64,000 bases of DNA, from assembly GCF_026262505.1 (NCBI RefSeq), contig NC_067205.1, forward strand, positions 9,238,001 through 9,302,000, given 5' to 3'. A model generated the notes under the pieces. That model worked only from the letters and a program-made list of their open reading frames with translations, had not been told where the DNA came from and made no database searches. This document shows positions 19,306 through 28,357 of this stretch, piece after piece; position 1 is the stretch's first letter, and the number at the start of each line of letters is the position of its first letter. Made by a program: the position numbers and the translations under genes. Source of the DNA: Trichomonas vaginalis G3. Lineage: Eukaryota; Parabasalia; Trichomonadida; Trichomonadidae.

Positions 19306-19988
19306 ATAGCCTTAACAAAGAATTTTTCAAGTGATATTTTATATTCATCAACTATTTTATTATAAATATCATTATATGTTAAATGAAGTTCAGTTGTTGT
19401 TCCGTTCTTTGATATCTTAATTGTGCTAATATCCTTTATAGGATTTATTTTTGCAACTGTTCCGCAGCATGAAACCTCATCATCTATGAAAAATTGAATC
19501 TTCACGTCTGAATCTTGAACATCACAAAGAATGGCGATAATGTGAATTAATGATTCATAAGGTAAAATAATTAAACCTGATTGGTCAATTAAATTTATTA
19601 TTGAATCATAATTATCAGTTATTATATCACGGTAAATTTTCATTAATTCAGAATTAATGTCTATTTTATATGGCGCATTGCGACTGTAATCGTAGATTCC
19701 TGGGTTATCAAGTGGTGCTGGGTATGTTGGATAAGTGGGAATTTCAACAGGTTCTTTACCAGGTTCAGATAAAATGATTGGGTCTCCATCTTCTTTATTT
19801 TGCTCTTCCTCATTCTTCGGTAAGTCACGAGTTAATAAATTTGGTTGAGTTGCTGACCTTGTTAATTCAGGACTAACATTAACTTTAACATTTTGAATAA
19901 TTCGTGATTTATCATCATTTACGTTATAACCAACCGTAATCTCTGCTTTTGCGTTAGTGTTCTTTTGACTAGTGAAACGTCTTCTCAT
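19302..19988 (-). CDS. CCG-motif protein, element 1
   Basis: The frame is whole, 228 residues from MRRRFTSQKNTNAK. The first 100 residues are Pro/Asn/Glu-rich and probably unstructured (PTYPTYPAPLDNPG). A helical middle (DIITDNYDSIINLIDQSG) leads to the C-terminal domain with EVSCCGTVAKINPIKDISTI. The same domain is found in element 2 (60763-61344) as DIACCGVSYNVIDKIYVM, with matching HLTYNDIYNKI / KYSFPDVIKI and ISLEKF / ISLKF ends. The two elements otherwise differ greatly, so this is a conserved core gene, probably virion-associated from its position between capsid and penton-like genes. The function is unknown. Confidence 0.7.
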   Translation of the reverse strand: MRRRFTSQKNTNAKAEITVGYNVNDDKSRIIQNVKVNVSPELTRSATQPNLLTRDLPKNEEEQNKEDGDPIILSEPGKEPVEIPTYPTYPAPLDNPGIYDYSRNAPYKIDINSELMKIYRDIITDNYDSIINLIDQSGLIILPYESLIHIIAILCDVQDSDVKIQFFIDDEVSCCGTVAKINPIKDISTIKISKNGTTTELHLTYNDIYNKIVDEYKISLEKFFVKAI

Positions 19989-20020
19989 TTATATTCGAAT
20001 AAAAAAATATATTTAAACTT

Positions 20021-20920
20021 TTATTTTGCTGGAACTTTTGAATCTATTATTTCCTGTATTTGTTCATGAAGTTGATTTTTAGCATTTTCATCGAAATTAA
20101 TAGACCGAATATATTCATTAATTGCATTCTTATAATCATTTGATTTCTCAAATTTTCTTTTATCTGATTCCTTAACTAAATCATAAGTTAAACCTCGTTG
20201 CTGATATAATGGTTTCTTAATTAAATCTTTGAATGCTTGAGATAAAGCACCTGATGCAATTCTTGCTACTATAATTGGTTGGAATTGCTGTTTAAGTTCA
20301 TCTTTAACATTTGCGAAAACTGGATCGAATAAAGCAACTTTAAAGAATTTCTTAGCTGGAATTTCAGATCTCAAATTTGCATATTGACCATCAAACTGGT
20401 TAGAATATCGTGGTAATCCATCCGGTCCCTCTTCAATAGCATTTAATTCTTCATTGAAGTAAGAATATGGATTATGACGGTATGAATTAATTGGACCATT
20501 TTCACCTTCTCCAATGTATTGTTTAACAGCTTTTCCATTTTCATCAAATTGCATAGGATAATGTTCATTATATGCTTTACGTTTAGGATAATCCGTCATT
20601 GTTAATTTATACCCATTTATGACTTTAATATTTCCTTGACCATCAGTAACAAAGACTTCATTTATTCCATCAGGTTTTCCATTTGGACCCGTAATGTCTG
20701 CTTCGTGTGCTTCCCAATTTGGTCCGTGACGTTTGGCATATGCTTGAGCTTCTGGTAATGTTAAAACGTTTCTCATTTGTTTAACATCCTTTTGAAGACC
20801 GGCAACAATGTGGACTAATTCTTTCATTCCGTCTGGAACTTTCATAGTTCTATTATATGCACCCTTTTTGTTTGTTCCTTGTTTTAATGGAACCTGTAGA
20901 AGATTTGCTATTTCTGTCAT
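20021..20920 (-). CDS. Putative virion protein with a [12 protein letters not shown] motif
   Basis: A whole 299-residue frame. After a basic N terminus comes a helical part ([20 protein letters not shown]), then DINEVFV-type repeats: [19 protein letters not shown] and [21 protein letters not shown]. This pattern (D/NGxxEVxVxxxxGxxxxxNGYxxxxSDYPxR) recurs in structural proteins of several eukaryotic DNA virus groups as I recall them, but I cannot name the family. The C-terminal half is helical and charged. It sits between the ATPase and the CCG-motif gene in the leftward virion block, so a structural role is inferred. Confidence 0.6.
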   Translation of the reverse strand: MTEIANLLQVPLKQGTNKKGAYNRTMKVPDGMKELVHIVAGLQKDVKQMRNVLTLPEAQAYAKRHGPNWEAHEADITGPNGKPDGINEVFVTDGQGNIKVINGYKLTMTDYPKRKAYNEHYPMQFDENGKAVKQYIGEGENGPINSYRHNPYSYFNEELNAIEEGPDGLPRYSNQFDGQYANLRSEIPAKKFFKVALFDPVFANVKDELKQQFQPIIVARIASGALSQAFKDLIKKPLYQQRGLTYDLVKESDKRKFEKSNDYKNAINEYIRSINFDENAKNQLHEQIQEIIDSKVPAK

Positions 20921-20960
20921 GTTTAATTATAAATAAAAAATAAAAATTAATTATAAAAAG

Positions 20961-21786
20961 TTATTCGAATTTAATGGAACCTTTATTTAAATCAACTATT
21001 ATTTTTCCATGTTCTCCTAATTGTTGATATTGTGTGTAAAGTTCATTAATGCTCATTGGTAAATTCACTTGATAAAGCATAACGTTCAACTGTTGACGAC
21101 TAAAACCACTGAAAATGAAAAGGGTGGACATGTTTGATTTAATGTTTGTGCTTAATGCTTTAAAGTATTGAACAGCCATGAAGAATGAACACTGAATGTG
21201 TCGACATTGAGTTAATAACTGATTAAAATATGATTTCTCATTTGTTATTAGTTTTGATTTCACTGCATCATCTAGAAAAATGAGTGAATGCAAAAATTCT
21301 CTATCAAAATTTGAAATAGAAAGTGTTTCAAATAATTCATCTCGTTGTTTATCAATAATTTTATCCTCTAATCCTTGCTTCTTGATTGTATTATATAATT
21401 CTTTATACATTAAAAAGTTTTTTAAATAATCTTCTGCTTCTTCTTGTGATAAATAAATAATTGGAATTTTGATTAAATGCTTTAAAGATTCAAATGTATC
21501 ATCTGAAGGTGAACCTGAACGGTTGATATAAATTAACACATGTGAATGGGGAAGTGTTAGCAATAATGATAATTTGTTTTAATATCGTTAATGTTTTACC
21601 TTTATTTTGTTTACCAATTGCTGCAGTGATTGAATTTAAGTAACATTCAGAATATGGAATTTTCATTAATTTTTCCTTAGATAGAGCATTTCTATTATCA
21701 CTCAATGCTTCATTAATCATATCATCTACGTATGTATTATATACTCCTGCTAATTCTTCATAAGGGGTGGATGAATTTAAATCCAT
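20961..21786 (-). pseudogene. FtsK/HerA-type DNA-packaging ATPase, broken about once
   Basis: The Walker A is AAIGKQNKGKT near the N-terminal end (about 21625-21600). A Walker B-like LIFLDDA lies near 21285, followed by the sensor region QCRHIQCSFFMAVQYFKAL and the ending FSGFSRQQLNVMLYQVNLP. This is the layout of the small A32-type packaging ATPases of Polintons, virophages and poxviruses, which pump the genome into the capsid. The gene follows the capsid gene in the leftward block, as is common in this group. Confidence 0.8.
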
Positions 21787-21811
21787 TTAATCAAAAATAA
21801 ATTTATAATTT

Positions 21812-23449
21812 TATACATTTCTATTCATCAATATTTCATCATATGAACTTCTATACTGCGGTGGTGTACCTGTTGGATGATATTTCAAACCTTCATCCGG
21901 TGTCCATGTCCAATATGTAGTCCTAGTAAACCAAACCTGAGGAGGATTTGTCACTTTGAACAGTAAGTGTCATTTACACCCTGAATGATTGGATAAGCTT
22001 TCACTTGTACTGTAACTTGTGAGTTGAAAGTTTCTAATCCATCAAAGAATATACCCGCTCCATCACGTTGAACTGGAATAGTGCATAAGAATGAAGTTTG
22101 GTCTTTCCATGTTCTAGCTAATGGTGTGCCATCATCATCATTCAGTGGTCTAGTTAATGAGTCCTCGTATTCTTCCGTGCATTCATTCACTCCATCTAAA
22201 TCAGAAGCTTGAAGCATACGTGTAAAGAATATGTCGCCCACTGTGGTCATCGCTTGATCGGGGAAGTTTCTGGAATCTATAGTGACCTGAAGACCTCGAA
22301 GCATTGGATTTTCTAAAACTGTTCTTTGCATTGCATTCTTCGGAAATGCTAACACAACATCTGTAACATTATGAAGAGCGTATGAGAAATCTGAGCTGAT
22401 ACCTTCAGGAGTGATGCAACCTCCATTTAGTGAACGAACGTCAATATGTTGAGCTGGAATCATGAATGGATCTTCCTTACTAAATAAACGTGGTATTGCT
22501 TTAACTGATTCTTCAATTAAACCGTATCCTGGTGTAATGCATTTATCCTCTAAAACTTCCATCTTTGTGCATGAAATAATAACGTCTTCAACTGTTGCGT
22601 CAGCAGATGTAGCGGCTAAGCCTGTAATTAATTTTGCAGGAAGTCCGATTTGTTGGAATTTGCGATCATATTTATAAACATGATTCATAATCTTTTCATA
22701 ATTTTCATCAGTTATCTTTTCATAAACGTAATTTTGTAAATCAGCAACTCTTAACGGGTCAACCTGACAAAATACTAAAGTATCCCTGAAAACATAATAT
22801 TTAAGAATGATTTCACCAAATGATTTAGGATAATCATCGAACGCCTGAAATGCTAACAAATCATTTACCGGAATAATCATATCAAAAGTGACATCAACTT
22901 CTTCATTTGCTTTCTTGAAAACTTCTGAGGGTCAATATATTTACCACATACTGAGTTATCATATTTTTGAACATTATTATATAACGAATGAACAAACTTT
23001 TTAACTTTCCTTTCTGATTTTGGTTTATATGTTGCAAATGCGAAAGATTCACGGGCGCAATCCATCTGAAGATAACCGGCATCACCTCTTTCGGTTTCTA
23101 CTTCTAATTGTTTAAAGCTTTGATTTGATGATTTGTAACCAACGAATAAACGCATGCATTTAAAAGCGGCATCACATGTGAAAGCTTTATTTGAAACTAG
23201 AGTTGCTTTAACTTTGCGTTTAATATATGTGTCACCTAATTGGTTCACATCATGAGCCGGATTTGTAATTCTTAAATGAGTTTGTTTATCATCAAAATAT
23301 GGAGCATCAGAGTCATAGCATGAACTTTCAAGTTCTCTATAATATCTTCTACCGTCATTCTTTGCGAATATTTCATTTATCTTTTCGAATGAATGAAATA
23401 CATTTCCATTAATTGGTTTAGTGTTTGGCACTAAATAGTTAGTCGTCAT
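21812..23449 (-). pseudogene. Major capsid protein (double-jelly-roll type), broken
   Basis: The region begins MTTNYLVPNTKPINGNVFHS and is beta-rich. The C-terminal part has the pattern LHNVTDVVLAFPKNAM, then LENPMLRGLQVTIDSRNFP, then FLCTIPVQRDGAGIFFDGL and a last strand VTVQVKAYPII. The same motif order is seen in the element 2 capsid protein (ALTTAMKHADTMFVLFR, YNPGIKYHINIDGKYYP, LGIPFADSEDFMGG, VQIQY). The size (over 500 codons) and place next to the ATPase suit the Polinton major capsid protein. It is broken about twice. Confidence 0.75.
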
Positions 23450-23518
23450 TTATTATTAAATAAAAAATCAAAATTAAAAGATGAAAATGAATTTTTAATT
23501 TTAATGAAATAATCAACT

Positions 23519-23734
23519 ATGGCTGCAGGATTCTTTAAGAAACTGTGGGATAAAGTAAAAAGAGGAGCGCATAAAGTTTGGGAAACAATGAAGAAAGGAG
23601 CAAATTGGATATTTAAGAATAAAGAAGCAATTAGTGACGTTGCTGAATCAATAACGCCAAAAGCTGCCCCAATAAGAGAAATTTTAAATAAAGGAGAAAA
23701 AGTTTATCAAAGACTTCAACCGATACTAAGATAA
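23519..23734 (+). CDS. Small amphipathic protein MAAGFFKKLWDKVK, 71 residues
   Basis: It begins MAAGFFKKLWDKVKRGAHKV, a cationic amphipathic helix, followed by a second basic helix and a C-terminal part KAAPIREILNKGEKV. The first 11 residues are identical to the leftward gene at 23759-23995. The amphipathic, Lys/Trp-rich character recalls membrane-active minor virion proteins of non-enveloped DNA viruses (adenovirus pVI/pX-like), which is only an analogy. It reads against the main virion block and is convergent with its paralogue. Confidence 0.6.
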   Translation: MAAGFFKKLWDKVKRGAHKVWETMKKGANWIFKNKEAISDVAESITPKAAPIREILNKGEKVYQRLQPILR

Positions 23735-23758
23735 AAATAATATTTATTTATTTTTCCA

Positions 23759-23995
23759 CTAACCACCTCCTATTTTATTAAGTATTCCTTCAGCTATTCC
23801 ACCAATTGCGTTACCTGCTTGTGCTCCCATCGCCGGATTACCTGCTTTAGTACCTAATACTCCACCTATGATAGTTCCTGCCGTTTTCGCTACTGGTGCC
23901 AAAAAGTTAGCAACAGGTTTAATAACCTTTTTATAAACCCAACCTGCAGCTTTCTTAATTCCATCCCATAATTTTTTAAAGAATCCTGCCGCCAT
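23759..23995 (-). CDS. Small amphipathic/glycine-zipper protein MAAGFFKKLWDGIK, 78 residues
   Basis: The N-terminal helix MAAGFFKKLWDGIKKAAGWV is followed by a hydrophobic Gly/Ala-rich segment (AKTAGTIIGGVLGTKAG, then AGNAIGGIAEGIL) with GxxxG spacing, suited to membrane insertion. It shares its first 11 residues with the convergent gene at 23519-23734 and so arose by inverted duplication, then diverged. A capsid-borne membrane-penetrating role is an inference from composition and context. Confidence 0.65.
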   Translation of the reverse strand: MAAGFFKKLWDGIKKAAGWVYKKVIKPVANFLAPVAKTAGTIIGGVLGTKAGNPAMGAQAGNAIGGIAEGILNKIGGG

Positions 23996-24061
23996 TTCTG
24001 ATTTAATATTAATTAAAAAATATATTTCATCACTTATATTCTAATTTTTATTTAATGATAA

Positions 24062-24469
24062 ATGAAACCGATTTTAAAAATAAATGAAACAAAGGAGGAA
24101 GAAATAAATGAAAGTGAAAATGTTCAACAAAAAATAAACGTTGTTAAACCAATTACTGAAATAAAAATTTTTTCATCTGTTGAAGAATTTAATGACTATT
24201 ATGCTAATAATAAAAAATTATTTGAAGAATTGACAACATGTAAATTGAATAAAATGTTTAAAGTTGAGGACAGAGTCCAAGACCCAGAGGGTCATGGATT
24301 CAAAATTTCAAAAATAAAAGGTGTTGTTAGTTTAAAATCTATTCCTCAATCAAGAATCACCTCATTAATGAAAATTGATGATTTAACAAAAAGAATAGAA
24401 ATTATTGAAGAGCGAATAAATCAAATTATTGCTTTCATAAATCATGACTCGTTGAGCCTGGGTCCTTAA
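24062..24469 (+). CDS. Unrecognised 135-residue element-1 protein
   Basis: It starts MKPILKINETKEEEINESEN. The N-terminal third is acidic and probably disordered; the middle has SVEEFNDYYANNKKLFEEL; the C-terminal third is a coiled-coil-like helix (DDLTKRIEIIEERINQIIAF). The last codons (HDSLSLGP, stop) come from the first modules of a GC-rich hairpin cluster. The start lies 66 bp from the divergent gene at 23995 within an AT-rich leader. No family is recognised. Confidence 0.5.
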   Translation: MKPILKINETKEEEINESENVQQKINVVKPITEIKIFSSVEEFNDYYANNKKLFEELTTCKLNKMFKVEDRVQDPEGHGFKISKIKGVVSLKSIPQSRITSLMKIDDLTKRIEIIEERINQIIAFINHDSLSLGP

Positions 24470-24504
24470 AGCCCAAGGCACAAAGTGCCCAGGACTTAAA
24501 GTCC
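24446..24504. repeat. Cluster of GC-rich hairpins between convergent genes
   Basis: CTCGTTGAG is followed by GGGTCCTTAAAGCCC, GGCACAAAGTGCC and GGACTTAAAGTCC, ending near 24504. The cluster provides the 3' ends of both convergent genes (24062-24469 and 24496-24981), so each protein ends with residues encoded by a hairpin module. Confidence 0.85.
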
Positions 24505-24981
24505 ATCACTGAGTTCAAGGTTATATTCATCAAATATTTCATTATTAAATGCAACTTCTGCTAGTTTATTTATTTTTTCAATACGATCATTTGAAAGTCT
24601 ATCGTTTAATTTTTTCTGAAGTTTTTCATTTTCTAGTTCTGAAACTTTATTTGGATGATATTTAAACCCGTTAAATTCTTTTTCCTCAGTTTTGATCATT
24701 AATTTACAAAGAACTTTTGTGGTTGGAATTCGTTTAAACCATTTATCATTAATATTTGTTATAAATTCAATATCTGGAATTAATTCCCAAATTTTTGCAT
24801 TTTCAATTAATTTATTATCAAATGCAAAAGCAATAGGTTTAATATTAAACTTACCTTTATAATATATACTTTCTACATAATCATCGAAATAAACATCTAC
24901 TTGTTTAACATTTTCAAGAATTGGTGAAAGAACATCCATTAATTGATTGACGGTTACGAATCTTGATCCACTCATTTTCAT
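24496..24981 (-). CDS. Unrecognised 161-residue protein starting in the right TIR
   Basis: It starts MKMSGSRFVTVNQLMDVLSP. The first four codons lie in the right TIR and are the same as those of the gene at 5782; the rest differs. Beta-rich stretches (VKQVDVYFDDYVESIYYKG, IKPIAFAFDNKLI) are followed by a helical, charged C terminus (LENEKLQKKLNDRL). It reads inward. The C terminus (LELSDGL) is encoded by a hairpin cluster. It has a faint resemblance to the 139-residue leftward protein of element 2 in the pattern around AFAFDNKLI/AVFAEPKYF. No function is assigned. Confidence 0.55.
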   Translation of the reverse strand: MKMSGSRFVTVNQLMDVLSPILENVKQVDVYFDDYVESIYYKGKFNIKPIAFAFDNKLIENAKIWELIPDIEFITNINDKWFKRIPTTKVLCKLMIKTEEKEFNGFKYHPNKVSELENEKLQKKLNDRLSNDRIEKINKLAEVAFNNEIFDEYNLELSDGL

Positions 24982-25785
24982 ACGAATTAAAAAAATAAAT
25001 TATTCAAAAAATGTAAGACATGAATTTTTAAAGTTTATTTTTCATTCATGAATGATAATTATATCTGATTTCTTTTATTCTCTCGTACATACTAGATTTG
25101 AAGAATTCGGAACTTTTACCATAATCTCCTAAATGTTTTCTTATCCCCAACGTGTGCCAGTTATTATATGAAACTGAATAAACTTTATCTTTATCTTTAC
25201 ACCTTTCATCACTTCCAATATATTTATATCTCAGTTTTGATTTTGCATTTTCATAATCATTAACGTTTAATAATTCACAGTCTTCCTTTTTAAATTGATG
25301 TTTAAGATATTCAGGATTTAATACTCTACGTTTATATGCTCCTAACTTAGTTCTAAAGGTTTTTCTACAAAATTTAGGAATTCCATCCTCTTTAATGTCA
25401 TCAATGATTTCCATTTCATTATTTTCAATTTCTTCTTCTCGTTTATGAGGTCTTTGATTATGACTCCATTGATTCCATGAAATTAAATATTCTTTATCAT
25501 TATATTTATACCTCATTAGCTTATTTTGGCTTTCATATTCATTTAATAATTCACAATCTTCATTTTTAAATTGAAGTTTAACCCATTCAGGATTTAAACA
25601 ATGTTTAATTAATCGCGGAATATCTGACATCATCTATATATAGCTTCTTTTATAAAAGATAAAAAATAAATTATTTTAAAATTAATGTTAATTTTTTTAA
25701 TGATTTATAAATAAATATATTTTAATGCATCGTCTATATATAGATGCAACAAAAAAAGTCACACAACCCGCACTCATATACTACT
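24969..25785 (-). repeat. Right terminal inverted repeat of element 1 (817 bp)
   Basis: It is the reverse complement of 4978-5794 with the same length, ending in ACTCATATACTACT next to the CACCAT duplication. It contains a complete copy of the 195-codon gene and ends inside the first codons of the gene at 24981. Confidence 0.95.
25046..25633 (-). CDS. TIR-encoded 195-residue protein, right copy
   Basis: Its translation is identical to the left-TIR gene at 5130-5717, with the same two-copy domain (CELLN...RYKY...W). Both copies read inward from the ends with the same leader (TATATATAG directly before ATG). Identity of the two copies is expected if TIRs are equalised during replication or if the insertion is recent. 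Confidence 0.75.
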   Translation of the reverse strand: MMSDIPRLIKHCLNPEWVKLQFKNEDCELLNEYESQNKLMRYKYNDKEYLISWNQWSHNQRPHKREEEIENNEMEIIDDIKEDGIPKFCRKTFRTKLGAYKRRVLNPEYLKHQFKKEDCELLNVNDYENAKSKLRYKYIGSDERCKDKDKVYSVSYNNWHTLGIRKHLGDYGKSSEFFKSSMYERIKEIRYNYHS

Positions 25786-25791
25786 CACCAT
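25786..25791. repeat. Right target-site duplication CACCAT
   Basis: An exact match to 4972-4977 on the other side of the element, marking the insertion point. Confidence 0.93.
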
Positions 25792-26792
25792 GACCCTCAT
25801 TCATGGGGGTTAGAATTCATACTACAAATGCAGTGTCCAATAGCAATGTTATCCCTTATATTAGTTTAAAATTCTATAACTTTTTGGTCTCAATTGTATT
25901 CGAAATGAAAATGAAATATGATTTTATCTAGTATTTTTTATGATATAACAATAGTTGTCAAAAATTATAAATAAATATCTATTAAATAAATTGGAATAGA
26001 AGAATTCAAAAATAAATTTTGAATATCAAGGAGATATAGTTAATTTTAAGAAAGATGATAAGGAAAGGAAGATATATTTATCAAGTGTATATCAAATTTA
26101 GGCCAATAAATTTGATAATTTTGATTTTATAAAATCATTGAAAATCGAGTAGATTTGTGTTATACATAGCTGAGAATTTTCCTATTCGATATAAAATCAA
26201 ATAGGATTAAAAATTATTGGAAAAAGGAATATAATTGCACTTATGAACAAGCATTACATATCATATAAATCTTAACAACACATGAATATTCATATAATCT
26301 TTTAACTTCCAGAAAATCTTCCAAAAATGAATTTTTTCTCTTCCAAATTTATGCTGTGCTTCCAAATTTGCAACCCTATGGATTGTATTTAATTCGTATG
26401 TACATTCTATTTCATCAAAAAAAATTACCCTTTTCTCTCATATTTTTGGTAGAAGCACTTTTTAAAGCCTTGATTTTTCCAGCATGTAAACCTCGATGTC
26501 ACTTTTGCGGCGTCGCTCCTAAAACTACCGTGTCGTTGCGTGCTGGAGCACCTGTAAATTTTTTTGATTTCTAAAATAAACTTTACATTTGTAAACGCTT
26601 TACAACATGTAAAGTCCTCAAATTTGAATGTGATATTGTCAAAATTTCGTATTACGAATGATTTAACCTACCTTTGCATACAAATCTACAATAGGATATG
26701 CATTTTATTTCATTCCTCAAAGCATTTAAAAAAAAAGTAAAAATTGAGACATTTTTATACATATAACTAATAACTTTACTATATAATAATAA
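25792..26792. other. Host spacer, AT-rich, no gene seen
   Basis: Only short open frames. Near 26480-26610 there is a GC-richer patch with a small palindrome GTGCTGGAGCAC (26540-26551) and an imperfect inverted repeat built on CTTTACAT/ATGTAAAG. These may be further members of the hairpin class. Confidence 0.45.
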
Positions 26793-27823
26793 CTATTTTT
26801 TCTTAAACATTTTGATTACATCAATAACTGCAATATACGTGGAAACTCCACCGCATGCAATTCCAAAAATGCCAAACAGTGATGCAAAGACATTCTTGTA
26901 GTACGTGAATTTCTGGTCTGATGCTCTGATATACATCAAAGCCGGGAAACTGAAATTGACAATGCAACCTCCGATCGCACCACCAATTCCAACAACAGGC
27001 TTAATATCTGTAAGGAACATGGGTAAAACAAGAGGGAAGAAGCGATTTAATAACAAAACAACTGCTCTCTTCTTGTTTTCTAGGACTGTATGTGAAGGTG
27101 CGTCGTAAATTAAAGCGGAAATTATGGATAAACTTGTCTGAGATATCAATGGGAACGTAAATGACACAATAAAGAAGAATACACCTCTTGTGATTACAAT
27201 TATTATGTCATTATTTGAAAATGAATTTAATACGTTACTTTAAAGAGTTTCTCCGAGGTTTAAGTAGCATAATACAACTGACAATAGCGCTAATACTAAA
27301 ATAATTGACATTGCCAATGCCGATGCAATACATCTCTTCTGAACATTTGGATTAAAATATACGCAATTTCAAGAGAAATCAGAAATATTAACGTAAGTGC
27401 GGATAATGTGGCTTTTCCTGCCTTTCCGATTGTTTTTTCTGCAAGATCTGCAAAACTTTCAGCATGAGTTTTTCTGACAACAGAAATAACGATATATGTA
27501 GCATAAAACGTAAGGAGGGCGATTATTATGAGTAAAATAATTGATATTATTAGTCCGGTGTTGACGAAAGTGCTAGGTATTGCCAAGATTCCTGCACCGA
27601 GCATAGCACTCATGAGATTAAATAGAGTAGCCATAAACCCTTGCTTCTTACGCACATCAATTTCTAATGATTGGATATCCATATCATCGAAATGTGTTGC
27701 TGTACTTAATGAAGATATGGAAGTTGATGCTTCTGAAGGAGCATCCATCATGACACCACAAATTGGAACTTCATGGTTCTTATCTGGAAGTAATGTCATC
27801 TCAATTTCCTTGTTTTTACGCAT
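26793..27823 (-). pseudogene. Amino-acid/auxin permease-type transporter pseudogene
   Basis: The N-terminal part (ATG at 27823) has a soluble tail, then GFMATLFNLMSAMLGAGILAIP, the first-helix signature of AAAP (SLC32/36/38-type) H+ or Na+-coupled amino-acid transporters, and helices IISIILLIIIALLTFYATYI and TLSALTLIFLISLEIAYILI. The frame then shifts near 27345, and in the new frame (NVQKRCIASALAMSII) it meets a TAA at 27240-27242. It resumes with ITRGVFFFIVSFTFPLI and the last helices ending FKKK at 26793. Compared with about 400-450 residues for the family, some helices around the shift look missing. The gene is decayed but clearly of host origin. Confidence 0.8.
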
Positions 27824-28357
27824 CTTGAACGAAATATTAATTATCTTGGCAAGTTGTCAAATTGGTTGTCAATTCTGCTGTATTATAAATTTTTTGAGTG
27901 AAAAAGTTTTGATTGAAATAAAACCAAAATTTGTGTAATTTATTTATAAGCAGTATCCAAACAACATTCTTTTATGTTGGAGAATAAAATTTCTCAGAAA
28001 TTTTCAATGGCGGATCTGATGAAGACATCAAGCAGATTTTTTATTGCGAAATCATGTTTTGGTTAATAAATATTTACTTACGACCTATCCAAACCATAAA
28101 TAGCAATCAACTATCCATAAAACATTCAAAATTTAAATCTGAAATTTTTCTTTAACCAATTTATGATGTATATTATTGTAAAAATTGAATCAGTGGTTCA
28201 AATATTTATGGTGGAATGGGTTAATACCGTAATATCTCTTTGATTGGAGAACAATTGAAATTCATTAACCGATTTTACCGCATTTAAGGCTCAACCTCAT
28301 AATATAAAAATATTCTTTTTCAATTACTGATATTAATAAACATAGAAAGAATTTTTT
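27824..28357. other. Spacer between transporter remnant and kinase gene
   Basis: AT-rich sequence without a convincing open frame. It holds the transporter's upstream side and the 3' flank of the convergent-side kinase gene. Confidence 0.45.

Larger units (their letters stand above)
4978..25785. mobile_element. Polinton/Maverick element 1, full length, 20,808 bp, broken
   Basis: The element is bounded by 817-bp terminal inverted repeats and a 6-bp target duplication. It encodes the defining Polinton set: protein-primed DNA polymerase B, retrovirus-like integrase, FtsK/HerA-type packaging ATPase and a double-jelly-roll-type capsid protein. It also carries a primase/SF3 helicase, a KilA-N protein, a penton-like protein and a phage-fibre-like protein. 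I did not find a clear adenovirus-type cysteine protease. Replication genes point rightward in the left half and virion genes mostly leftward in the right half. It is broken, with roughly fifteen or more breaks, most of them in the polymerase and integrase. The TIRs look identical by eye, so the insertion is probably young. Confidence 0.95.

Noticed and set aside
26356-26574. 72-codon plus-strand frame in the host spacer
   Set aside because: It starts at a non-ATG codon and has no motif; a GC-richer palindromic patch explains its openness.
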